This document shows, in pieces, positions 45,920 through 56,110 of a DNA stretch of 64,000 nucleotides. The translations under genes were made by a program, and so were the position numbers. The stretch's first letter is position 1, and each line of letters starts with the position of its first letter. The stretch comes from Adineta steineri. Lineage: Eukaryota > Rotifera > Eurotatoria > Adinetida > Adinetidae. The DNA lies in contig CAJNOI010000036.1 in the NCBI GenBank assembly GCA_905250115.1, positions 457,147 through 521,146 on the forward strand. Direction: 5' to 3'. Below the pieces are notes generated by a model, which made no database searches, had not been told where the DNA came from, and saw only the letters and a list, made by a program, of their open reading frames with translations.

Positions 45920-46187
45920 TTAAGCAATTTTTGGTTCTGATACAACATTGCCATTTTCATCGTGGAAAACACGTACACGATCATGTCTTTCATCTGTTGT
46001 TACTGGTGAACCATCTTCTAATTTAATAACATGTAAATCTATCAAAAAATACATAATATATTTATTTGTCGATTTCATTGAAAACTAATTGCTATGTCTT
46101 ACTTGAATCTTCTTTTTTAATTGCTTCAACAGCTTCATCAGCTGGTTTGCCAACAAGATTAGACCAAGATTTGTGGTTGCTTGACAT
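45920..46187 (-). CDS. Potato inhibitor I family (eglin c / CI-2-like) serine protease inhibitor
   Basis: Two exons in transcript order: 46187-46103 and 46038-45920, with a 64-bp GT-AG intron. Total 204 nt, 67 aa. It begins SWSNLVGKPADEAVEAIKKE, matching the S-W-x-x-L-V-G-x-x-x-x-x-A start of the family. The reactive loop and core are GSPVTTDERHDRVRVF followed by ENGNVV, matching eglin and CI-2 (V-T-x-x-x-R-x-x-R-V-R-(L/V)-F). P1 is therefore Thr43 and P1' Asp44; eglin has Leu and CI-2 Met at P1, so the target is probably not a classical chymotrypsin or subtilisin. No cysteines and no signal peptide, so it may act inside the cell. The family is common in plants and bacteria and patchy in animals. 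Confidence 0.9.
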
Positions 46188-47339
46188 ATTTCTTAGTTAC
46201 GAATATTAAATAATGAAAAAATGTAATTGCTCTCTCTAATTACTGTTTAAATAATGGTCGATCGCTTGTGAAAAATATTTTTTTTATCTAACTATAAGAC
46301 GAAAAGTATATCCTGTAAGTTCGAATGCTTTTTACTCATTCTCTCTCTCTGACTAATGTATATGACGTTGTCTTTAATTAATACGACAAGCAAATTACTG
46401 TAAGTCAGTGATAATAACCATTTGTAAGGACAAACAAAGAGTGATCCTCTTCATTTTTTGTTTTGAATGAGTTGTATTTATATTCAAAATAAAATTTAAA
46501 GTACAATAAAGATTGAAAACAATATGAATATGTAAACTACAGTTTACGAATAGATATTTAGTAACTTGCATTTTTCTTAACCCTTTGACTCCTAGTGACG
46601 TATATATACATCTCGTAATATTCAACGTGATATACAGTACTTCTTAGATGATTGTGATGTCCTCCTATGTATTGTCGATTACTTTATCTTTCTAAAGTGA
46701 TAAAGATTATATTAAAAGTGTCTTTTAAAAAATTGCGATTTTCGGAAAAAGAACCGGGGAGTCAAAACGTTTTGATTTTTTTTGAAATATTTAGTTTGAT
46801 AACATATCATGGTCTTGATAGACATTGTTTATAATAAATAAAAAAATGTAACTACAGTTTCCATTTTTTATCACAAAAATTATTTTATTCTAATTAGAAA
46901 CGTAGCTTTATGTTTTATTTGAGGCATGCTCTTGTCGCAGTAAAAATGTTTGAATCAGTGAGATATATTTTTATAATATGTTAGTTCTTTTGATATTAGT
47001 GTAGGTATGTATCATGTTAATTACATTGATTATTTTAAATTACTTCATCCAGCATATAAAGATTAAGATAATTTAACCGTTTAGAAATCAATTATAAAAC
47101 AACTAACTGATCTCAATTCTATATTAGATTATGCCACAATTAAAATACAAAAGAAATTTTCAGATATATATACATGCTAAATTAATGTGAGATTTCTTGT
47201 CAAATAAAGGTTTACAAGTAGCTATGCTTCATGGTTTAATACTAATTTAAATAAATTTCAGTGAACATAATAAAATACGTGATGTAGCACATAAACCTTT
47301 TCAATAATTATTTATTAACATCCACCCAAACCATCAATC
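46188..47339. other. Intergenic region with a piggyBac-like end
   Basis: At 46577 is TTAACCCTTTGACTCCTAG, and at about 46758 GGGAGTCAAAACG pairs with it, bounding about 190 bp. TTAA plus CCCTTTG fits a piggyBac-type terminus. The rest is AT-rich with no recognised gene. Confidence 0.4.
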
Positions 47340-47870
47340 GATTAATCCAAATATTCGATGTAAAATTTGTTTAACTGTTACTAAAACAAGAAATTAAGAT
47401 ACATTAGAAAAATTTTAATTAGAAATAATTCTAATAAACAGTAATATTTAACTTACGATAGACGTAATCATTTTTTTATTTTAGTTTTATCGGAAAGCTG
47501 ATATATCAGAAGAACGTATTCGTTTATTAGTTGCATTTAGTCGGTTTGATGATGAAAATATTTAACATCAAGCACTTGAATATATATGCTATAAAATATT
47601 GAGATTTTTATTTTTGAAATATAATACTAAATGATTCTATTACAGGATGGATTTCTATAAATATGAAATTCTTGTTCGTTTCTTTTAGCATTCCCCCAAG
47701 TCATTTTATTATAAAAGAAGGAGTTGAAGAAGTTCGAGTAAGATTCTAACTATTATATAAACTTCATATTTTATTTTTAGAAATTTTATGTTGATCATTC
47801 AAATCAATATTCGTCGACTTGTTCTTGAACGATACAAACATAATATTAATGACTTTCTTCGTGTTTGAAA
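47340..47870 (+). pseudogene. Broken gene, possibly an M1 aminopeptidase C-terminal (ERAP-like) domain
   Basis: In-frame pieces flanked by acceptor-like sites: NPNIRCKICLTVTK (47344 on), then YRKADISEERIRLLVAFSRF followed by DDENI, a TAA and HQALEYICYKI (from 47485), then IPPSHFIIKEGVEEVR before a GTAAGA (about 47691), then RRLVLERYKHNINDFLR (about 47805). The second piece resembles the helical C-terminal domain of M1 aminopeptidases (Y-R-x-A-x-x-x-E-E-R-x-R-L-L-x-A-L). Stops inside the first two pieces make a working gene unlikely. The later pieces are not recognised with confidence, so another helical family is possible. Confidence 0.4.
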
Positions 47871-48860
47871 ATAACGAACATCTCATTTTGTTTCATTATT
47901 ATCTGTTATATCTTGTTTATTCATTCAAAATGATTTCGGTGTTTTTCTTTTATATAGGTATCATAGTTATCTCTTAATAAATTACTAAAAATAATATGTC
48001 ATATCATTCTGTATAAGAAGATTCTTAATTCTATTCAAATTATTTCACAAAAAAGGACGAGATGAAAAAAGATTATTGACATTCATTTCATACTTACAAC
48101 ATCTTAGTTGATTGAAATTCTCATCATTGTATTATTTAAATGATCAAATATTTAATGATAGATGTTGTATAAGCTTGAACTAATAATTATTCTTATTTAT
48201 TTATTTTATTTTCGATTGAAATTTTTATAGTTTACTCTTTCAACCTTGTCTAATTACCATTACATTCGTCCTAAACCTTCTCAATCATGTTACTAAATAT
48301 AGATGTCATCACTATTCGAATTTGAAAGAATCATTTAATTCTCCTCACAGTCGTCCACAACATCATAACAATAGATATAAGTTTTGTTCAATTAGAAGTA
48401 GAACGATGTATATATGAGTAGATGAATATGCGATTTTTGAACGTAATATTATTCAACTGATACTGAAAAATAATCATATATCATTGGAAGATGACTAATA
48501 TCGAATTAAGATTCTTCATTATCACGAAAATTCTGTTCACAAATATTCGTAAAGAAATAATCATTTCCACTTTATCAGATTATAATGCTTTATAAATCCT
48601 ATAGACCGATGAGGTTTTAAAATAAGTTTATTACTTAACATACGTTACATCATCATTTGTATATTCTTACATCTGTAATTTACCACTTACTTTTTTTATT
48701 GTAATTGCTATATGATAAATATAGACATTTAGATATATTAATGAGTACGAATCAAGCAAATAATGACTAAGCAAAATGCGTCACTTCTCTACTCAAAAAT
48801 ATCGAAGAAAAATATATGATTTTACTCCCCTATGATCACGTTGTTTAGGCACGTTGATGA
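47871..48860. other. No recognised gene
   Basis: Scattered short frames with stops around 48.2-48.5 kb look like further decayed coding sequence but none could be assigned. Confidence 0.4.
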
Positions 48861-49175
48861 AAACAAAGGATAATTATATCTATTGCTTAACGGATAAAAC
48901 AGTACAGTGCGATAAGGACGCTTTAAAAATATATCTATGTAAACAAAAGGTGATTGCATTTCGTTCTGTGCGAACGAAAAAATATACTTACCGATGATTT
49001 TATGCGCATGCGCATATATGAGAACAAAAGATAATTACCTCTCTCGTTCTAAATATAAATCCAGATCTGGTTTTCTTACTGTTTAAAATAAACCAGACTA
49101 CGCCATATTGCATACGCATCTAAAAAAAACTATTTTTACTGAATAATTCCCTGTTTGAAGCTCGACGTATATATA
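48861..49175 (+). promoter_or_regulatory. Promoter with three direct repeats at 80-bp spacing and a TATA box
   Basis: Similar motifs start at 48861 (AAACAAAGGATAATTAT), 48941 (AAACAAAAGGTGATTGC) and 49021 (AGAACAAAAGATAATTAC), exactly 80 bp apart, though the sequence between is not conserved. A perfect palindrome ATGCGCATGCGCAT lies at about 49000. TATATATA is at 49168-49175, about 80 bp before the ATG at 49254. The block reads as a regulated promoter for the small secreted ORF. Confidence 0.5.
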
Positions 49176-49253
49176 GCCGAAGCAAAACTACACAATTATA
49201 CCATTTCAATTCACTTCTAAACAACATTCAACTGCAATACAAACTATACTGCC

Positions 49254-49352
49254 ATGAACAAGACTATCCTTGTCGTGCTCTGCGCCATTTTACTAGCAAA
49301 CTCATTCAATACAGCAATGGGTTATAGTTTGGCTAAGCGCGACACAAGTTAG
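49254..49352 (+). CDS. Small signal-peptide ORF with a dibasic site, abutting the satellite
   Basis: 32 codons: MNKTILVVLCAILLANS then FNTAMGYSLAKRDTS and a stop. The hydrophobic stretch after Lys3 is a textbook signal peptide, with a likely cut after AMG or NS. LAKR followed by DT resembles a prohormone cleavage site. GTTAGC at 49348 could be a donor, making this the first exon of a longer secreted precursor; it is also the first base of the satellite. GC content is higher than around it, and it has its own TATA box. Whether the product is a micropeptide or a truncated precursor cannot be told. Confidence 0.5.
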   Translation: MNKTILVVLCAILLANSFNTAMGYSLAKRDTS

Positions 49353-52300
49353 CATTATTCATAACGATGTAACCGTCATTGATGTTATATCTGATGGAAG
49401 TTGAATATTCGCAAGCACTGTAGTTTAACAGAATCGTATTGGTCCTCGCTGTTCATCTGTTATGTTTAGGTCTTTTATGTTAGACCTGACTCAAACTGCA
49501 TCTGCGGAAGCAGCGTAATCGAACATAATCATAATACTGTTAGCTATTCATCTATTGTGTTCAGGCCTTTTATGTTAAATGTGATCCGAGCTAAATATGC
49601 GCTAGCACCGTAGTTGCACAGAATCGTCTTGCTCTTATCGGTTCATCCGTTATGTTTAGGTCTTTTATGTTAGACCAAATTCAACCTGAATATACCTCAG
49701 CCGTATAATTGAACCGAATCGTAATCTTATTCACTATTCATCCATTGTGTTTAGCTCTTTTATGTTAGATCCGATTCAAGTTCAATGTATTCAAACCGTG
49801 TGGTTGAACAGAATCGTCTTAATCTTAGCTGTTCATCCATTATGTTTGAGTCTTTTATGTCAGACCTGATTCAACCTGACTATACCTAAGCAGTGTAGTT
49901 GACTAGAATCGTAACATTGTTAGCTATTCATCCATTGTGTTTAGATCTTTCGTGTCAGATCTGATTCAATCTGAATATGCGCCGGCAGTGTAGTTGCACA
50001 GGATGGTCGTGATGTTAGCTATTCATCGGCTGTGTTTAACTCTTCTATGTTAGACCTGATCCAAGTTGAATATGGTCAAACCGTGTAGTTGAACACAATC
50101 GTTTACTTGCTACCTAGTCGTCCGTTGTGTTAAGGTGTTGTCTATTACATCTGATTCAAGTTGAATACACATAACCAGTGTATTTGAATAGAATAGTAAC
50201 AATTTTAACAATTCATCTGCTGTATACAGGTGTTTTATGTAAAAGCTGATCCAAGGTGAATGTGCGCCAGCAGTATAGTTGAATAGAATCGTCTTGGTCT
50301 TACTTATTCACCCATCATGCCCAGGTCTTTCGTGGTAGATCTGATTCAAGGTGAATCTATGCAAGCAGTGTAGTTGAATAGAATCGTGTCGGTCGTAGCT
50401 GTTCATTCGTTATGTTTCGGTCTTTTCTGTTAGATCTGACTCAACTTGGATCTACCTAAGCAGTGTAGTTAAACAGAACCGTCCTATTGTCAACTATTCA
50501 TCCATTGTGTTTAGGGCTTTTATATTACATATGATTCAAGTTAAATATTCATCAGCACTGTAGTTAAACAGAATGGTTTTGATGGTAGCTATTCATCCAC
50601 TGTGTTTTACTCTTTTATGTTAAATCGAATCCAAGTTGCATACACTCAAACCGTGTTGTTGAACAGAATCGTGCTATTCTTACCTATTCATCCGTTATGT
50701 TTAAGATCTTTATGTTAGGCGGATCTAAGTTGAATACTCGTAACTAGTGTATTTGAACATAATAGTAACCGTCATAACAATTCATCCGCTGTATTTAGGC
50801 TTTTCATATAAAACCTGATGCAAGTTGAATGTGCGCAAGCAGCGTAGATGAATAGAATCATCTTGATCTTAACTATTCATCCGTTCTGTTTAGCACTCTT
50901 GTTTCAGATCTGATACAAGCTGAATATGGGAAAGCAGCGTAATTGAACAGAATCGTTTGACTCTTAGCTGTTCATCCGTTATGTTTACAGCTTTTGTGCT
51001 AGACTTGATTCAATCCTGAATATACGTAAGCAGTGTAGTTCGACCGAATCATCAAGATGCTAGCTATTCATGCGTTGTGTGTAAGTCTTTTGCGTTAGAT
51101 CTGATACAAGCTAAATATGCGCTAGCAGTGTAGTTGCACACAATCGTGTTGCTCCTAGCTATTCATCCGTTATGTGATGGTCTTCTGTATTAGACCTCAT
51201 TCAATCTGACTATACCGTAGTCATGTAGTTGAACAGAATCGTAAAACTGTCAGCTATTCATCCATTGTGTTTAGGTCTTTCGTGTCAGATGTAATTCAAC
51301 CTGAATATGCACCGGCAGTGTAGTTTCACAGAATCATCTTGCTCTTAGCTGTTCATCCGCTATGTTGAAGTTTCCTATCTTAGACTTTATTTCATCTGAG
51401 TATACTTTAGTAGTGTAGTTGAACAGAATCATCAAATTGTTAGTTATTCATCCATTGTGTTTAGCTTTTTTCTATGAGATCTGATCCAAGTTGAATACAC
51501 GTAACTAGTGTATTTGAACAGAATAGTATCAATCTTAGCAATTCATCTGCTGTATTTACGTCATTTATGTTAGATCTTATTCAACCTGAATATAACGAAG
51601 CAGTGTATTTGAACAGAACCGTGCTCTTCTTACCTATCCATCCGTGATGTTTAGGTGTTTCATATTAGACTTGATGCAAGTTGAATGTGCCGCAGCGGTC
51701 TAGTTGAATAGAATCGTCAACCTATTAGCTATTCATCCATTGTGTTTAAGTCTTTTATATTAGGACTGATCCCAGTTGAATATGTGCAAGCAGTGTAATT
51801 AAACAAAATGGTATTGTTAGATATTCAGTCATTGCGTTTAAGCGTTATATGTTCGACTTGATCTAGGTTGAACAAACTTTAGTAGTGTAGTTGAACAAAA
51901 TCGTCCTGTTGTTAGCTATTCATCCGCTGTGTTAAAGTCTTTTATATTCGATCTGATTCAAGTTGAATATGCGCAAGCAGTATAGTTGAGCAGATTCGTG
52001 CTGGTCTTAGCTTTTCGTCCGTTATGTTTCAGTTTTTTATGATAGATCTGATCTTATTTGAATATGCGGAATGAATATAGTTAAACAGAAGCGTTCTGTT
52101 ATTCGCTATTTATCCGTTGTGTTTAAGTCTTTTATATTAGATCTGATCCAAGGTAATCGTATGCCAGCAGTATTGTTGAATAGAAACGTGTTGGTCGTAG
52201 CGATTCATCCGTTATGTTTAGATCTTTTTTGTCAGATCTGATCTAAGTTGGATATAGCTAAGTGGTGTAGTTGAACAGATTCGTCCTGTTGGTAGCTATT

Positions 52301-53395
52301 CATCTGTTGTGTTTAGCTCTTTTATGTTAAATCTGATCCAAGTTGAATATGCGCAATCAATAGGGTTGAACAGAATCGTGGTAATGTGAGCTGTTCATCC
52401 CTTATGTTTACAACTTTTATGCTAGACTCGATTCAGTTCTGAATATACTTGAGCAGTGTAGTTGAATAGAATCGTCAAGTTATTAGCTATACATCGATGA
52501 TGTTTGTGCATTTTATGTTAGGTCTGATTCAAGTTGAATATACGGAAGCAGTATAGTCGAATGGGATTGTGCTAATGCTAGTTATTCATCCATTGTGTTT
52601 AGGTCTTTTATGTTAGACCTAATTCAACCTAAGTATACCTTAGCAGTATAGCTGAACAGAATCGTCAACTTATTGGCTATTCATTCATCATATTTGAGCC
52701 TTTTATGTTAGATCTGATCTGAGTTAAATATGCGTCAGCACTGTATTTGAACAGAATCGTCAAAATGTTAACAATTCATCTGCTGTATTTAGGTCTTTTA
52801 TGTAAAACCGGAGGCAAGTTGAATGTGCGCAACCAATTTAGTTGAATAAAATCGTACTAATGACAGCTGTTCAACCGTTGTGTTGAGGTCTTTTATGTAA
52901 AACCTAGTACAAGTTCGATATATGTAATCAGGGTAGTTGAACAGAACGATAATGCTGTTAGCAATTCGTCTGCTTTGTTTAGACCTTTTATGCTAGACCT
53001 GATCCAAGTTGAATGTGCGCAAACGGTGTAGGTGAATAGAGTCGTGCAGGTGGTATCTATTCATCCGTTTCGTGTAGGCTTTTGATGTTAGACCTGATCC
53101 AAGTTGAGTGTGCGAAAGGAGTATATTTGAACAGCGTTGTGCTGATGTTAGTTATTCATCTGCTTTATTTCGGTCTTTGATGTTGAACCTGATCTCAGCT
53201 GAATATGCAGAAGCAGTATAGTTAAACAAAATCGTAATGGTGTTAACAATTCATCTGCTGTATTTAGGTCTTTTATGTAAAACCGGAGGCAAGGTAAATA
53301 TGCGCAAGCACTGTAGTTGAACAGAATCGTGGTGGTGTTAGCTGTTCATCCATTGTGTTGAGGGTTTTTATGTTATCTGATTAAGGTTTTGTTTG
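49348..53395. repeat. Satellite array, about 43 monomers of about 93-95 bp
   Basis: Recurring landmarks: GTAGTTGAACAGAATCGT, TTAGCTATTCATCCGTTGTG, TTTAGGTCTTTTATGTTAGA, TGATTCAAGTTGAATATGCG. Monomer starts at 49420, 49515, 49610 and 49703 give the period. Monomers differ from each other by perhaps 20-30 percent, so the array is old. No ORF of 60 codons exists in it on either strand. Many monomers keep a short hairpin (AGGTCT/AGACCT). Confidence 0.9.
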
Positions 53396-55200
53396 GAAGT
53401 CACAAGTATATTTGAGACAATGTTTTGTTGCATAAATCAGTTATCGTAGAGTTTTATAGATGACACAATGCACTCAAGTTTTCTATCACAACAAGTAGGA
53501 TATTTGAATGGAACTATACTAGATTTTTATCATTTTCTACAGGGTGTTGTTGTATTAATAAATTTACCTACTAACTTGCATTCGAGGGTAGTATGTGAAT
53601 ACAACATTCTTTTGAAATATTCATCTATTGCACTTCATAAATACATTAGATAGTGTACATTGGTATAATATAAGGAATACAGTGTTTGAATAGAGTCATA
53701 CTTCTAACCAGTCTCTTCTTGTGTAATCCCATTTAACTAATCAACGTAAAATCTTTGGTTGGATTTTTGTAAAATATTTGAATAGAAAATTCCTGTGAAA
53801 TATCCATCTATGCCATTTTGGAAATACAGTAGATAGTATACATTGGTATAGTGTAAGGAATACAGTGTCTGAATAGACTCATAATTCTAACCAATCTCTT
53901 CTTGCGTAATCCCATTTGTCTAATCAACGTAAAGCCTTTGCTTGTTTTTCATAAAATATTTGAATGGAGTATTGGTAAGAAATGTTCATTGACTGAATGT
54001 CTGATAATCTTTTCGAGAATTCAATATTCTTCTTTTTCATTGAGAAAAATATGTGAACAGAATCGTAAATTGAATCATTCTGTTGACATGTAGTTATTAA
54101 TCACGAGCCTATCTGTATATTTTGCTAGAATGTACGTAATATTCGAAAAAAATTCGGTTGGGGTGATTCACTTGACATATGGCGTGTGTGACATCGGCAT
54201 CAAGTTACTGGTTCTAACTGATTGTCATAAAATATTCGAAGAGAGGTTTTGTTAGACTTATTTAGATACTTGGTGCTCATTAACATTGTAATCGAATTTA
54301 GGTTTTACCTGTAATCTAAACGTATACTTGAATAATGTCATTCTATAATTGATCTTCCTATTGTATATTTGTCGCTGTTCTTATTAAATCTACATCGTTG
54401 TTTCTAACTCAGTAAAATATATGACTAGTTTCTTGATATGATCTATCCATCTACCTTATTTATCTATCACTCGTTTTGAGTTTCCAAATCTCTACTTTAC
54501 TTGACTGAAATATTCGAATTATAACTTGATGTAAATCATTCATTGTATGTGTGTTTAATGCACATAGTACCATATTCGGATAGACTGTATAATGTGAGCA
54601 ATAAACTTTAATATGATATAGCGAATGTTTATTTTATTCATATTTCGGGTCATTTGCAATTCTATGATTGATTTAATACATGTGGCAGTTGGGTGAGCAA
54701 CATAGGAGAGTCTGCGTATTGTTTGCACTGTTCATCTGTGATGTTGTCATGACAAAGAAGGTGAGTTGCAAATCTTCACTTCAATTTAACTCAAATATTT
54801 GCATATAAATTTTCTATTGGTCATTCAATGGTCATATATTGTTCGACTTTCTGATCAAACATACCAGTCTATTTTCAACATCCATAAAATAGGTTAATAA
54901 TTTCCTAATATAAATATTTCATTTGTCGTGCGTTCATCAATACTGAAATTGAATTTATTCTCTGTTCAAATTGGGTAAAGTATTTCGGATGTTTTTATAT
55001 AAACTACTCATTTTCCACATGTTTCGAGATTAATTGAAAGTCTTTCCTCGCTACTTCCAGTTAGTTTAAACTATTTGAATATGACTTTAATATATCAGTT
55101 TCATCAGTTCTACCATCATCAAAAAGTATAAAATTTCAGAAACTTTGGTTAAACATAGCAGATTAGTTGAATAGACTCGTTGTTCAGACTGTACAGTCGA
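53396..55200. repeat. Diverged continuation of the satellite, about 183-bp units in part
   Basis: Two clear units with TGGTATA landmarks at 53661 and 53844 (183 bp, about twice 91) share long stretches such as ACATTGGTATA and TAATCCCATTT. Farther right, landmarks such as AAAATATTTGAATAGA recur with more drift. The small ORFs are incidental. Confidence 0.6.
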
Positions 55201-55229
55201 CACACATCGATCATATATTGAATCAAATC

Positions 55230-56110
55230 TATATATTTATTTTAATTGTCATAGAAAATTTTAAGAATCTCTTGCTATAAGTTATTCTCTTTCGTCGCGA
55301 CGATACATCAATGAATAAAATTAATTTCTGTTCTCAACTCAGCAAAATATTTTAAAAATCACTTTTTATGAACTATTCTCTTTAGTCGCGACAATGTATC
55401 CTTGTATCAACATTGTCTCTATTCTCAATTCACCAAAATATTTTAAGAATCTCTTAATATAACCTATTCTCTTTCGTCGTGACAATGTATCATTGAACCA
55501 ATGTTGTCTCTATTCTATATTCACCAAAATATTTTAAAAATCTCTTCTTATGATCTATTCTTTTTATTCGCGACAATATATTATTGAATGTACGTTGTCT
55601 CTATTCTCGATTCACCAAAATATTTTAAAAATCCCTTGATATGAAATATTCTCTTTCGTCGCGACGATGTATCATTGTATCAACATTGTCTCTATTTTCA
55701 ATTCACCAAAATATTTTAACAATCTCTTGCTATTAATTATTCTCTTTCGTCGTGGCGATGTATCATTGTATTAACATTGTCTCTCTTCTCAATTCACCAA
55801 AATATTTTAAAAATCTGATGGTATAAACTGTTCTCTTTCTTCGCGACGATATATCAATGAATAAAATTAGTTTCTGTTCTCAACTCAGTTAAATATTTTA
55901 AAAATCTCTTGTTATGAACTATTCTTTTTAGATGCGACAATGTATCATTGAATCAGCATTATCTCTATTCTCAATTCACCAAAATATTTTAAAAATCTGT
56001 TTATAAAAACTATTCTCTTTCGTCGTGATAATGTATCATTGAATCAACCTTGTCTCTATTCTAAATTCACGAAAATATTTTAAAAATCTCTTTCTCCAAA
56101 CTATTCGCAA
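55230..56110. repeat. Satellite array with an exact 91-bp period
   Basis: The GCGACRATGTATC landmark recurs at 55299, 55390, 55481, 55572, 55663, 55754, 55845, 55936 and 56027, always 91 bp apart. Other landmarks: CAATTCACCAAAATATTTTA and CTATTCTCTTTCGTCG. The order TATTTTAAAAATCTCTTGATA then ACTATTC parallels GTTGAACAGAATCGTCTTGAT then GCTATTC of the left array, so both descend from one monomer. Confidence 0.9.

Noticed and set aside
49348-53395. Satellite as an array of microexons (12 nt between TGTAG and GT in each monomer)
   Set aside because: The GT after GAATC is often CAT or otherwise changed, the donor context is not conserved, and no final exon was found.
49348-56110. Satellite as a CRISPR array
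   Set aside because: Whole monomers vary evenly with no short constant repeat plus unique spacers, and the genome is eukaryotic.
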